DNA of 64,000 nt from Physella acuta (GCF_028476545.1 NW_026731976.1:426501-490500); one strand, 5' to 3'. Numbered from the stretch's first letter, positions 11,620 to 22,500 are shown. The notes: generated by a model from the sequence alone, not told the origin. Numbers and translations: made by a program.

Positions 11620-11699
11620 TCAATAGTAGTCAGTGATGTAGCCATTGTCTATGCCATACATTCCCCTCCATGAAGCTGAGCAGTGACAGTGTAGTCGTC
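11620..11699 (-). CDS. Candidate extra terminal exon of the minus-strand gene (weak)
   Basis: On the minus strand CTCAG|GACGACTACACTG gives an acceptor followed by DDYTVTAQLHGGECMA and a stop. Another frame of the same segment ends GMYGIDNGYITDYY and a stop, which looks like a natural C-terminus. This is non-repetitive sequence wedged between two minisatellites, which is why it stands out. Neither frame joins cleanly to the phase-2 donors visible at the end of the 14365-14563 exon, so a link to that gene is not shown. It may be untranslated sequence or a decayed exon. Confidence 0.2.
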
Positions 11700-11710
11700 C
11701 TGAGACTGGG

Positions 11711-12347
11711 CTAGGCTTTAGACCACTGAAAGAAAATGTTAGGCTTTAGACCACTGAAAGAAAATGTTAGGCTTTAGACCACTGAAAGAAAATGTTAGGC
11801 TTTAGACCACTGAAAGAAAATGTTAGGGTTTTAGACCACTGAAAGAAAATGCTAGGCTTTAGACCACTGAAAGAAAATGCTAGGCTTTAGACCACTGAAA
11901 GTAAATGCTAGGTTTTAGACCACTGAAAGAAAATGTTAGGCTTTAGAAAGAAAATGTTAAGCTTTAGAACACTGAAAGAAAATGTTAGGCTTTAGACCAC
12001 TGAAAGAAAATGTTAGGCTTTAGACCACAGAAAGAAAATGTTAGGCTTTAGACCACTGAAAGAAAATGTTAGGCTTTAGAAAGAAAATGCTAGGCTTTAG
12101 ACCACTGAAAGTAAATGCTAGGTTTTAGACCACTGAAAGAAAATGTTAGGCTTTAGACCACTGAAAGAAAATGTTAGGCTTTAGACCACTGAAAGAAAAT
12201 GTTAGGCTTTAGACCACTGAAAGACAATGTTAGGCTTTAGACCACTGAAAGACAATGTTAGGCTTTAGACCACTGAAAGAAAATGTAAGGCTTTAGACCA
12301 CTGAAAGACAATGTTAGGCTTTAGACCACTGAAAGAAAATGTTATGG
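11711..12347. repeat. Minisatellite, 28-bp unit x22
   Basis: Unit is AGGCTTTAGACCACTGAAAG followed by AAAATGTT; some units lack ACCACTGA. A block of several variant units recurs (near 11880 and 12105), showing multi-unit duplication. Confidence 0.97.
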
Positions 12348-12429
12348 TAAAAAGTGTGTGTATATTTAATTTTGTCTGCTGAATGTCCAGGCATTTATAA
12401 GTGCTGTGTCTCATTTGACCAGTATCACA

Positions 12430-12575
12430 GAGAACTGGTATTTTAGGGGGGGGGGGTGGATTAATGTCCTCTACCCATGTATGATGAGTGAAACCTAGGT
12501 GTGAAGTATAAATAACTGCTATATCAAGCCCACTGATTAAAGATGTGCGGGGGGGGGGGGGGGGGGGGGCATTGG
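12430..12575. repeat. Two G homopolymer tracts
   Basis: Runs of 10 G near 12447 and 19 G near 12549 flank about 90 bases of ordinary sequence. Confidence 0.9.
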
Positions 12576-12611
12576 GCCCTTGGACACTGAATGATGTGGT
12601 ATGTTGATAGT

Positions 12612-14092
12612 TCATTTAGTTTAGTAGAGGGAGACATTATATATGATGATAGTTAGTTTTGTAGAGGTAGACATTAGATATGATGATAGTTAGTTTTGTA
12701 GAGGTAGACATTAAATATGATGATAGTTCATTTAGTTTTGTAGAGGGAGACATTAGATATGATGATAGTTCATTTAGTTTTGTAGAGGGAGACATTAGAT
12801 ATGATGATAGTTAGTTTTGTAGAGGTAGACATTAGATATGATGATAGTTAGTTTTGTAGAGGTAGACATTAGATATGATGATAGTTCATTTAGTTTTGTA
12901 GAGGGAGACATTAGATATGATGATAGTTAGTTTTGTAGAGGTAGACATTAGATATGATGATAGTTAGTTTTGTAGAGGTAGACATTAGATATGATGATAG
13001 TTCATTTAGTTTTGTAGAGGTAGACATTAGATATGATGTCAGTTAATTTTGTAGAGGCAGACATTAGATATGATGATAGTTCATTTAGTTTTGTAGATGG
13101 TGACATTAGATATGATGATAGTTAGTTTTGTAGAGGTAGACATTAGATATGATGTCAGTTAATTTTGTAGAGGCAGACATTAGATATGATGATAGTTCAT
13201 TTAGTTTTGTAGAGGGAGACATTAAATATGATGATAGTTCATTTAGTTTTGTAGAGGTAGACATTAGATATGATGTCAGTTAATTTTGTAGAGGCAGACA
13301 TTAGATATGATGTCAGTTCAGTTAGTTTTGTAGAGGTAGACATTAGATATGATGTCAGTTCAGTTAGTTTTGTAGAGGTAGACATTAGATATGATGATAG
13401 TTCATTTAGTTTTGTAGAGGTAGACATTAGATATGATGATAGTTAGTTTTGTAGAGGTAGACATTAGATATGATGTCAGTTCAGTTAGTTTTGTAGAGGT
13501 AGACATTAGATATGATGTCAGTTCATTTAGTTTTGTAGATGGTGACATTAGATATGATGATAGTTCATTTAGTTTTGTAGAGGTAGACATTAGATATGAT
13601 GTCAGTTAATTTTGTAGAGGCAGACATTAGATATGATGTCAGTTCAGTTAGTTTTGTAGAGGTAGACATTAGATATGATAACAGTTAATTTTGTAGAGGC
13701 AGACATTAGATATGATGTCAGTTCAGTTAGTTTTGTAGAGGTAGACATTAGATATGATGTCAGTTCAGTTAGTTTTGTAGAGGTAGACATTAGATATGAT
13801 GTCAGTTCAGTTAGTTTTGTAGAGGTAGACATTAGATATGATGATAGTTCATTTAGTTTTGTAGAGGTAGACATTAGATATGATGTCAGTTCATTTAGTT
13901 TTGTAGAGGCAGATATTAGATATGATGTCAGTTAATTTTGTAGAGGCAGACATTAGATATGATGATAGTTCATTTAGTTTTGTAGAGGTAGACATTAGAT
14001 ATGATGTCAGTTCATTTAGTTTTGTAGAGGCAGATATTAGATATGATGTCAGTTAATTTTGTAGAGGCAGACATTAGATATGATAGTTAGTT
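12612..14092. repeat. Minisatellite, 36-42 bp units, 1.5 kb
   Basis: Unit core is TAGTTTTGTAGAGGTAGACA followed by TTAGATATGATG and either ATAGT, ATAGTTCATT or TCAGTTCAGT. Short and long variants alternate in repeating order. Where 39- and 42-bp units run together, both strands stay open for 60-90 codons by chance. Confidence 0.97.
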
Positions 14093-14364
14093 TTGGACAC
14101 AATTACTGTTTGAACATGGCCCTTGACAAATGAGCCCCATCTACTTTTGTCTGCGTCCATCTGTCTTGACCAACTACAACAAGTTTCTAGTCCTATCTAG
14201 ACAACAACTGACCCCCCCCCCCCCCTCCACATAAAACTGCCATCCCACTGCTACTTGACCAGCCCTCCAACCGGCACCGGATGATTCTTAGAATTACTGT
14301 ATGGGCTTTTTGAGAGAAGCCACAATGTCAAGGGTTCTGTTCACAGGGTGCTATTTCTCAGGGT
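14093..14364 (-). other. Probable 3' UTR of the minus-strand gene
   Basis: Lies directly downstream of the stop codon at 14365-14367 and upstream of the 12.6-14.1 kb array. No AATAAA signal is visible on the minus strand, so the transcript end is not fixed. Contains a C run near 14213. Confidence 0.35.
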
Positions 14365-14563
14365 CTAATTTGCCAGGGCCATATACCTGCAGGAAAAATA
14401 TCCACACCTCTGGTCAGCTTCTGTGTGGGTACACCTCTGGTCAGCTTCCGTGTGGGTGATGTTCTGTGGGGAGGAGATGCGAGCATACTGTGAGGCATCA
14501 GGAACAAAATCAGAATCCATAGAGAGGCTGGCTGGGTCAAGGTCATTATTGTTTTCATAGCAG
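14365..14563 (-). CDS. Last supported coding exon of the unrecognised minus-strand gene
   Basis: TTTTACAG acceptor; taken in phase 2 it reads (S)CYENNNDLDPASLSMDSD, then FVPDASQYARISSPQN, then two copies of THTEADQRC and a stop TAG at 14365-14367. The repeated THTEADQRC is a 27-bp direct duplication. A good alternative donor (TGCAG|GTATAT) lies just before the stop, so the natural transcript may splice on instead. Confidence 0.6.
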
Positions 14564-17500
14564 CTGTAAAATACAAAACAAAATCAAGACACTTTTTAAG
14601 ACAGCAAAATACAGTGGTACCATCAGATACGAGCTGTTGAGCTAGCACAAATTTGATTTAAGCAAAATACAGTGGTACCTTCAGATACGAGCTGTTGAGC
14701 CAGCACAAATTTGATTTAAGCAAAATACAGTGGTACCTTCAGATACGAGCTGTTGAGCTAGCACAAATTTGATTTAAGCAAAATACAGTGGTACCTTCAG
14801 ATACGAGCTGTTGAGCCAGCACAAATTTGATTTAAGCAAAATACAGTGGTACCATCAGATACGAGCTGTTGAGCTAGCACAAAGTTGATTTAAGCAAAAT
14901 ACAGTGGTACTGGTACCTTCAGATACGAGCTGTTGAGCTAGCACAAATTTGATTTAAGCAAAATTTGATACAAGTAAACTGTATTAGTAGATTTAACAGT
15001 TAATGGCAAAGAAACACCCTAAAAGAAGTTCAAACTGATTGTGCATTGGAGCTATTTAGTGATAATTACCTAATTTATTTCCCAAACATTCTGAAAGGAA
15101 GGCTTGCGTAGAAAAGAAAGGAAAATGTTGCAAATAAAGCAAAAACCAGGTAGAGACAAGCAGTGACGAGAATTAAGTAACTAAACATTCTATAGTAACA
15201 TTTAGGTTCAATGGTGTTTGATGGAGTTGTGTTAAGAGTGCAACGAGTAAGTGAATTAGGTGAACAAAATAACGAGTAAGTGAATTAGGTGAACAAAATA
15301 ACCAGTAAGTGAATTAGGTGAACAAAATAACGAGTAAGTGAATTAGGTGAACAAAATAACGAGTAAGTGAATTAGGTGAACAAAATAACGAGTAAGTGAA
15401 TTAGGTGAACAAAATAACGAGTAAGTGAATTAGGTGAACACAAAATAACGAGTAAGTGAATTAGGTGAACAAAAAAGACAGTAAGTGAATTAGGTGAACA
15501 AAATAACGAGTAAGTGAATTAGGTGAACAAAATAAAGAGTAAGTGAATTAGGTAAACAAATGAAGCTCCTCCCCAGGCCAGCATCTTCCATTAGCTCAAG
15601 AGGATTTTCAAGGAAAATTTACTTTATAAAATCAGTTTATTTCTTTGCATTATACTTTATTATGTTATAAAACAGTATTTGTCATGTATAACCAGTTATT
15701 TAATATTAAAAAAACTTGGAACAAAAAACAACTGGGGTGGCATAGATCGGGCTGGTATGGATTAATGGTATTTCAATAAGGTTCAATAGGGAAAACTGCT
15801 TTGAGACACAGACGATTTGACATATGTGCAATGTTATGGAACAAATTGAAATTATATCTAGAGGTACCACTGTACAATGTTACTTAACAAATTAAACTCT
15901 TATCTAGAGGTACCACTGTACAATGTTACTTAACAAATTAAACTCTTATCTAGAGGTACCACTGTACAATGTTATGGAACAAATGTAACTCTTATCTAGA
16001 GGTACCACTGTACAATGTTACTTAACAAATTAAACTCTTATCTAGAGGTACCACTGTACAATGTTACTTAACAAATTAAACTCTTATCTAGAGGTACCAC
16101 TGTACAATGTTATGGAACAAATGTAACTCTTATCTAGAGGTACCACTGTACAATGTTACTTAACAAATTAAACTCTTATCTAGAGGTACCACTGTACAAT
16201 GTTATGGAACAAATTTAACTCTTATCTAGAGGTACCACTGTACAATGTTACTTAACAAATTTAACTCGTATCTAGAGGTACCACTGTACAATATTACTTA
16301 ACAAATTTAACTGAATACATCTCAATGGATTGGTTTCAGACACATGCTAATTCAATTTTGCAAATAGTAAATCAATGTTGCCTCAGTTTGGTTTATGGTC
16401 AGACAGGTCAAAATATCACCCAAAGTAGGAAAATATCACCCAAAGTAGGAAAATATCACCCAAAGTAGGAAAATATCACCCAAAGGAAGAAAATATGACC
16501 TTGTACAAATATTACCTTGTGAAAATATTTTCTGAGAAAATAAGTGAAAACATTACCCATGTGAAAGTGTGTGAAAAAATTATGCATGTGAAAGTGTGAA
16601 AAAATTACCTTGTGAAGCCATTGCTGTCACAGTTGTCTAGATCCATCGTGTCTTCCTCCATGTCTTCACACTAGAGAAAAAGTAGTTCCACAGTGTAGGG
16701 ATACAATTACAACTAGTTAACTAAGTCTCATATTCATGATACTAGCATTGCCCACTTTAGGAATGACTACAGGTGTGCATGTTGCAGGCTAAATGAAAGC
16801 TTGACAGAAGGTGGGTACTTTACCTGTTCCAGGCGGCCAGTAGGTGTGTTGTTGTTTGTCTCAGGTTCTAGACGCTGCTGGATGCGAGACAAAAAATGTT
16901 GGGCTAAATTGTTGCTGGCCATGTTTCGTGGGAGGGGAGCTGGGAGTGACATGGGTGATGATGAGGGTGAGGATGGGATATCTTTTAAACAACCAGGCAA
17001 CATGTCCTAACAAATAAAAAATTGCTACAAAAATTAGAATCCTACATTAAGTATTAAAGCATTCTAAAGCAAAAATAGTAAATGTATAATTTATAGCTAA
17101 AAAATATATTTGATTTAAAACATAAACATGTACGAATGTATTGTTTAGTAAGAAAATAGTTATGCATACATTAAAAAAAAGCTACACATAAAAAAATGAA
17201 AAAAAAAATAAAGGGCTTCATATGTGAAAAGGTTAAAAATACTCAGTAGTATGTGTAGAAACAAGTCATGAAATGTAGATGCTTTTTAAGTTTGTAAAGT
17301 AAGGTATGTAGCTTCATCAGCTGAGGAAAATATTCATTTCAAATTTAGGTATTATAGATCAGTAGTAGCAGTAAAGAATCCTCTCACCTCTGCTTCTGGT
17401 GTCTGGACACATTGGGAGGCCAGAGGTGGCCAGATACATTTCCTTTTACACAAGGTTACTTTGCCCTGACCCTAAAAAATATTGAGCAATGGATAAAATG

Positions 17501-17684
17501 ATCATCAATTTACTCCTCACCCCACCAAATAGCTAAAAAATGTCTCACCTTGTAGTCAGCTAAAGGAGCCAGGTCTGCACAACTCTCTAGTTTTCTCTTG
17601 TGACTGACAAATCCACTAGCACCACCACACCCAAATCCTTCTAAGGTCGGACTGTGGGGAAGTGGCATTGTCACCTGTCTTAAC
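14365..17684 (-). CDS. Five-exon gene for an unrecognised protein of about 216 residues
   Basis: Exons (minus strand order): 17684-17549, 17471-17388, 17006-16824, 16670-16609, 14563-14365. All introns are GT..AG and all phases agree (0, 0, 0, 2). Translation starts with ATG at 17668 (MPLPHSPTLEGFGC) and reaches TAG at 14365. The protein has a basic patch (SHKRKLE near residue 23), a Cys-containing stretch (LCKRKCIWPP near 47), a Ser/Pro-rich part (DIPSSPSSSPMSLPAPLP), a possible helix (NNLAQHFLSRIQQRL near 100), then an acidic, Asn/Asp-rich C-terminus. No signal peptide or membrane segment. I do not recognise the family; a small nuclear or cytosolic regulator is only a guess from composition. 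The last coding exon contains a 27-bp tandem duplication near its end, so the true C-terminus is uncertain. Confidence 0.7.
14602..14969. repeat. Minisatellite, 58-bp unit x6, made of a transposon end
   Basis: Unit contains CAAAATACAGTGGTACCTTC, AGATACGAGCTGTTGAG and AGCACAAATTTGATTTA. The motif ACAGTGGTACCTxxAGATA also occurs, inverted, in every unit of the array at 15855-16310, as expected if both arrays grew from the inverted ends of one transposon. Confidence 0.9.
15242..15562. repeat. Minisatellite, 29-bp unit x11
   Basis: Unit is AACGAGTAAGTGAATTAGGT followed by GAACAAAAT. Confidence 0.95.
15563..15854. other. Intronic sequence, possible interior of the CAGTGGTACC transposon
   Basis: Holds GGATTAATGGTATTTCAATA and a following AAAACTGCTTTGAGACAC segment, which read as interior sequence of the element whose ends make the flanking arrays. 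No transposase frame. Confidence 0.4.
15855..16310. repeat. Minisatellite, 46-bp unit x10, made of a transposon end
   Basis: Unit contains ATCTAGAGGTACCACTGTAC followed by AATGTTACTTAACAAATT and AAACTCTT. The GGTACCACTGTA part is the reverse complement of the core of the 14602-14969 unit. Confidence 0.95.
16408..16494. repeat. 21-bp tandem repeat x4
   Basis: Unit AAAATATCACCCAAAGTAGG plus A. Confidence 0.9.
16609..16670 (-). CDS. Fourth coding exon of the unrecognised minus-strand gene
   Basis: 62 bases with a TCTCTAG acceptor and a TTCACAAG|GTAATT donor; 20 codons plus two bases. Encodes the acidic CEDMEEDTMDLDNCDSNGFT. Confidence 0.7.
16824..17006 (-). CDS. Third coding exon of the unrecognised minus-strand gene
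   Basis: 183 bases, 61 codons, with a TTTGTTAG acceptor and a GAACAG|GTAAAG donor. Encodes DMLPGCLKDIPSSPSSSP, a Pro-rich linker, then NNLAQHFLSRIQQRLEPE, which could form an amphipathic helix. Confidence 0.75.
17388..17471 (-). CDS. Second coding exon of the unrecognised minus-strand gene
   Basis: 84 bases, exactly 28 codons, between a TTTTTTAG acceptor and a GCAGAG|GTGAGA donor. Encodes GQGKVTLCKRKCIWPPLA and then SQCVQTPEAE. No stop in phase; the other frames are interrupted. Confidence 0.7.
17549..17684 (-). CDS. First coding exon of the unrecognised minus-strand gene
   Basis: An acceptor (CTCAG) precedes 16 untranslated bases and ATG at 17668; 40 codons run to a TACAAG|GTGAGA donor. 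The acceptor implies an untranslated exon further up (higher coordinates), which I could not place. Encodes MPLPHSPTLEGFGC, then VSHKRKLESCADLAPLADYK. Confidence 0.65.
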
Positions 17685-18060
17685 CTGAGTGTTGGAGATT
17701 TTTTTTAGTTAGAATGATAAGAAAATTTCAGATAATTCTGAAAGTGACCACAATATGGATGGCCAAGGCAGACTGAGGAGAAGCAGACTGAGGAGAAGCA
17801 GACTAAGGAATGGCCAACGGCAAACAAATATGCAAAGCACAATGATGTGCCAAAATTTGTTTTGTAATTAATTTTTCAGCAAAACAAAAGTTTAGGTTGC
17901 TGTGTAAATTAAGTCATAATCAGTCATATTATTTTTTTTTTACATATTATTGTTATAAACCATAATGCTTTTACGTTTATAAATAATTTTAAATATGGTA
18001 TCAAAACAAAAACAACCCACATCAATAAACACCAAAAATTGTACAATTCTAAACAGGTAG
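17685..18060. other. Non-coding, probable intron or upstream region of the minus-strand gene
   Basis: Contains two copies of CAGACTGAGGAGAAG (about 17768-17800) and AT-rich sequence. No further exon identified. Confidence 0.4.
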
Positions 18061-18061
18061 T

Positions 18062-18430
18062 AATTAGTTAATTAGGCGCGGGCAGATGAGGCTCGTTAGC
18101 TGGGGACAGCCACTCTTCTAGGAGAGACAACTCCAAAATCAAACAACTGCTGCCTTGTAGTTTGTTCTTGGTTGGACAAAGGCTATGGAAGCAAATCCAA
18201 AAAGAAAAGCAGGCTGAAATCGGAGTCAATGGCCTCAATGGCGCATAACCAGTTGACACGTGCTTCCATCACAATTAAGGACCTTAATTGTGATGGAAGC
18301 ATGGTCGAGTCGGCAAAGCTCATGGTTGATAAATTCGAAAAAAAAAAGTCTCGAGTTCAACCCTCTAGTCTAGCAGATAAGGCTTGATCCCTCCCAACAC
18401 TAAAAATTAAGAACGAAGAAGAAGAAGTTA
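18062..18430. mobile_element. Possible SINE-like element around a perfect palindrome
   Basis: The right part (18300-18420) has CATGGTCGAGTCGGCAAAGC and TCGAGTTCAACCC, loosely like pol III A and B boxes, and ends in a GAAGAAGAAGAAG simple tail at about 18412-18426. The left part has a different sequence and is joined through the palindrome at 18262-18300. No target duplication was confirmed, so this is a tentative call. Confidence 0.3.
18262..18300. repeat. Perfect 19-bp inverted repeat with 1-base spacer
   Basis: GCTTCCATCACAATTAAGG, one A, then its exact reverse complement. Confidence 0.97.
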
Positions 18431-18489
18431 ATTAATAATTAGGCCTAATCTAGATCTCTAGATCTAAATCAAAATATTTCTTAAAAGAT

Positions 18490-18575
18490 TTTTGTGACTT
18501 TCTTTTCTTCTGTGACTTTATTTCAGTACCTCTTTTTTTCCTTTGTAACTTTTTTTCTATTCACCTAATCGGATA
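18490..18575. repeat. Solitary block of GTGACTTT..TTTTTCC repeats
   Basis: Matches the right-end motif of the candidate element at 3921-5216 (TTTGTGACTTTC, TGTGACTTTATTTC, TTTGTAACTTTTTTTC). Confidence 0.6.
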
Positions 18576-18750
18576 GATTGATATTTTTATAAATCTAGAC
18601 TAGATAGATTCTAGGCCTATTAAATTATTAATAATATGAGGGCTTACTTACTAGATCTAGAATAGAATCAAGATCTAATCTAGATCTAGACTAGATTCTT
18701 TTTTATTCTAGATTCTCTAGATCTAGTTAGTAGATCTAGAGAATCTAGAT
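18576..18750. repeat. TCTAGA/AGATCT palindrome-rich tract
   Basis: Dense overlapping TCTAGA, AGATCT and CTAG words; similar tracts occur at 20459-20512, 21056-21240, 26935-27060 and 27225-27440. Confidence 0.8.
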
Positions 18751-20458
18751 CACGGGTTCCCAACCTGGGGGTCGCGACCCCCCTGGGGGTCGCGAAGGTC
18801 TATCTGGGGGGTCGCCAACTGCTATACTAAACCTTAGTAATTTGAAACAAAACATCAATATTTAGAAGAATTTTTGAAATTCGGCTTCATTAACATCACT
18901 GGAAATGTAATAGAGAAGAAACAAAGCGCACTGTACAAAGTTGTTCTCAGTAACGAAATCTTCAAAACTAAAACGTCATTTGAGACGAGTCATTCGGAAC
19001 ACACAAAAAATATATGGAGTTCTTTCGTCGGTAAGAAGCTAGTTGCAAACGCCAGAGACTTGATCGAACAGGAAGTTTTCACCAGCATTAGTGCAAGCAT
19101 CAAATGAAGTCGCGATAGAAAATGCCAAGCAAAAAAAAAAAAAAAAACAATAGAAGAAAATCTCATCAAATGCTGCATGTACGTAAATGTTAAATAACAC
19201 ATTTTTTATTGAAATTAAGCTTTCACCATCGTTTGCTTTTCAAGTTGATAAATCAACAGACGTGAGTTCGTGTTCGCAGTTGCTGGTCTGTGTCTATATT
19301 CATGCGGATGATAGCAAAGAAGAGTTGCTCTTTTAGGAAGATAGCATGGAGAAAATAAATACCTTTTTTGAAACTGGATGAGTAAAATGGGTTAGAACGG
19401 CTGTGGAGGTTTGTAAGGATGGCGCGCCATCTATGTTTAGCTAACAATCGGGCTTTCAGAAAACAGAAAAGATTTAGCTCCCTAGCCACTGCCCTAACCA
19501 ATCGACATCAAAACATTAATATAGATCACGAAGTTCTGCTCTTCTACACTACAGTACGCTGGCTGTCAGACGAAATGTTGTAAATTGTGTTGTTGAATTG
19601 GAATCTGAAATCAAATTGTTCTTGGAAGTGCAAAGGAAACAAGACTTTTTGGTATACTTAAAACGACATAGAGTGGTTGGAGAGAGTATCATACCTAGCA
19701 GATGTTTTCAAGATAAGCTTAACATGAAGCTTTAGGGAAAATGAACGAATATTATAACTTTCCATGATAATCTCGGGGCATTTTTATCAAAGTTTCAAAA
19801 TCGGTAAAGAAAATAGATCTTGGACATATTGTAAATTTGAGAAACTCTGCGGTGTGGTAGATGAATCTGATTGTGAGATAATTAAAATTTTGAAAGAAGC
19901 GATTTCTGGGCATCTTGAATCTCTTGAAAACGAACTGCATCGCTAATTCTCTGAGCTGAAAAAAGAAGAATCTGCATTTAGGCATTTCCCATTCTCTTCG
20001 TCCGTTGATGTTGCCAGCATTCCCGATGAATTACAAGATGAATTCTTTGATTTGCAGAATGATTCCGAGTAAGATGAAAATCTGCATATACAATTTTGTT
20101 GTAGTATTCACCATTCATACCTAAACGTAAAATTGATTGACTTTTCGAGAATAATTTTTCAACACTATTCTTCGATTAAAACAAAATTAAGATAATTATA
20201 ATGACATAGGTTGGCGTTAACAAAAATTTTTTTAAATTAAATTAAAAACTTAGCCACGAAGGTTTTGTGAATAGTATGCAATTTTACTCATGCTATTAAA
20301 ACAGTTAAGAGTAGTTCATATTGAAAGTCTACTAGAAAATCTTATTATAGTGCTTATTAATTTCCAAACTAATTCCGGCTTTTTAATTCTATGGGGGTCG
20401 CGGGTCACTTACTTTTTATAAAAGGGGGTCGCCACTCGGAAAAGGTTGGGAACCACTG
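18751..20458 (+). mobile_element. Degraded hAT transposon, Buster type, with transposase remnants
   Basis: Terminal repeats CACGGGTTCCCAACCT at the left and the complement of CAGTGGTTCCCAACCT at the right, with a perfect 8-bp duplication ATCTAGAT (18743-18750 and 20459-20466). Plus-strand pieces of one transposase can be read in order: FGFINITGNVIEKKQ and KTKTSFETSHSEHTKN (from 18874, where the BED finger would be), LSPSFAFQVDKSTDVSSCSQ (about 19219, the conserved core), VRWLSDEM (about 19556), and a C-terminal SVDVASIPDELQDEFFDLQN (about 20004). These match the transposase type that gave rise to ZBED5 and GTF2IRD2-like host genes. Multiple stops and shifts separate the pieces, so it is inactive. 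At 1.7 kb it is also shorter than an intact member would be. Confidence 0.85.
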
Positions 20459-20512
20459 ATCTAGATCTAGTAGTAGTAGTAGTAACTTGTAGAATCTAGT
20501 AGAAAATCTAGA

Positions 20513-21055
20513 GGTAATCTATCGTTTTGGGTACGTAAAATCGCCCGCGGCTATTTATGTACGAAAACGTTACCTCATTGTCAAGGCTTTAATAGAAGTA
20601 TATTGTCATACTTTTGTGTCAAATATTATAGATAAATGAATAATAAACCTAAATCTATGGCTAAATATATCGATATAGGCTAGAAATTAACTTTAAACAG
20701 CAGTGTCTGAGAGCAAGATTTGCTATATAAACAGCAGCCATTTGTAAAATAGAGTGGCTTCCCCCTGAATCTGGCGCTAAAAGCTTATAAAAATAAAACT
20801 TAAGACAAGATGGCTGCTATAGTAAATGAGCATGGTTGCATCTGTTGGAAACATCGCTAGTCTTCATTTATTACGGAAAAGTTTTAATTCAATTGTTTAA
20901 AAACAGGTACATAAATGAATCAAGGAAACATTTTTGAATTTTTTAAAACATAAATCCTCCTCAAAATGTGAAATAATTATCAAAATTTAAGGAGTCACCT
21001 GTTTTTCACATTACAAATCGCGGGCAATTTTACGTACCCAAAACGATAGATTACC
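20513..21055. mobile_element. GGTAATC MITE copy B (8-bp target duplication)
   Basis: 543 bp, almost identical to copy A (2468-3017), same terminal repeats, flanked by AATCTAGA on both sides (20505-20512 and 21056-21063). It inserted into TCTAGA-rich sequence. Confidence 0.9.
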
Positions 21056-21517
21056 AATCTAGACCTAGGATCTAGTAGTAAGTAGTGTAGTAAGTATCTA
21101 GATCTATAAATAGTAAATACAGTCAATCTTACTTAATACTTATATTGAGAAAATTTCCCCTCCTCTTAGGTTTTCTGTCAACTAAATATAGATTTAGGTT
21201 TCTAGATCCTAGATCTTCTTAGACCCAGGCCTAGAGCATGTTCTATTTTAGTATTTTTATTTAAGTCTGACGCCAAGTTTTTTTTCTTTCTATGAACGCT
21301 TACAGCTAAAACAAATTGCGGCATTTAAAAAAAAAAGTTTTCTTAATTATTTCCTTTTAAAATAAGTAATCTTAATATAAATTCAATTTTTATTATTATG
21401 ATATATTATTTCTATATTTTTGTGTAATCATATTATTATTATTATAATTGTTTAGTAAGTAAGCGACCTGCTTCCGACTAAATAATATTAGGCCTAGGCC
21501 TAGCTAATATTCTAGGG

Positions 21518-22128
21518 CAGGGGTCGGCAACCTGCGGCTCGCGAGCCGCATGCGGCTCTTTGGACAACCAGATGCGGCTCTCCAGCTCCTTGCGCAAAAA
21601 TTAAGTTATATAATTTCATTTTTACTGGACGGTGGGGTTCGAATTTACCCTGTGTTCAGTGGGATGGAAGATAAGCCTGGTGAGAACCAAAGGATAGAAG
21701 CGTACAATGCAAGTTATTCAAACCGATATCTAAGCCAGTTAGTCGGCGTTTGCCGTGTTGAGGCTAGACTGGCTATGGGAGATACGTAAAGAAAAAAATA
21801 AATAAAAATTAACAGCTTCTTAAGTGGATTGAGATAGTCATAGAATAATATTATTTGATTACTAATTTTACTATTCTGGCGAAACATGTCTATGTTTTAT
21901 ATGAATAAATATTATTTCATATTTAAAGCTATTTATTTTAAATAACAAATCACCTTTTTTTACCTAATCCTAATCAATTTTTTTTTAACTTCACTTCTGC
22001 TGCCGGATTCTTGCATTCTAATCCCGAATATTGAACTAAAAATGTTGTGGCTCTTTAAAAACTGGGAAAGTTTGAAAATTGTAAATGTAACTTATGGCTC
22101 TTGCCTATCGAAAGGTTGCCGACCCCTG
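21518..22128. mobile_element. hAT MITE (CAGGGGTCGGCAACC family), complete
   Basis: 611 bp, ends CAGGGGTCGGCAACC and GGTTGCCGACCCCTG, with a perfect 8-bp duplication TTCTAGGG (21510-21517 and 22129-22136). Non-coding. A second copy is at 37187-37744. Confidence 0.9.
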
Positions 22129-22500
22129 TTCTAGGGTCCTAGACCTAGACTGGTTTAGTAGGCCCTGCCTTACAGAAGCATGGCTTTTAAGTTTAAGTTT
22201 AATTAAGCGTGGAAATTTTTTTAAATAACCCGTCTCAAAAACGATAATGATAACAATTTAACAAGTAATTTACTCCATTGTACATATTTCCGCTTATAAA
22301 GTATGCATATAGTTTCTAGATTAATTTATTTTAGTATTTAGAATCCATATGCAGTCTGTTAGTAATTTAGTAAACATGTTAGATTTGTTTTCTATCGCCA
22401 AATTAAAAAAAAAAAACATTTGTACTTCACCGCCACGCGTTATATTGCAACCGCCCTTGTATTTGTCCTGATATCCATTTATAAAACATACTTTTACCAG

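Noticed and set aside
9509-16310. CRISPR-like regularly spaced repeats
   Set aside because: The arrays are head-to-tail minisatellites without unique spacers, in a eukaryotic context.
18172-18387. Frame starting MDKGYGSKSKKKSRLK
   Set aside because: Crosses the perfect palindrome and the SINE-like segment; no splice sites or family resemblance.
21550-21789. 79-codon frame
   Set aside because: Lies wholly inside a hAT MITE; the second copy (37187) does not preserve it.
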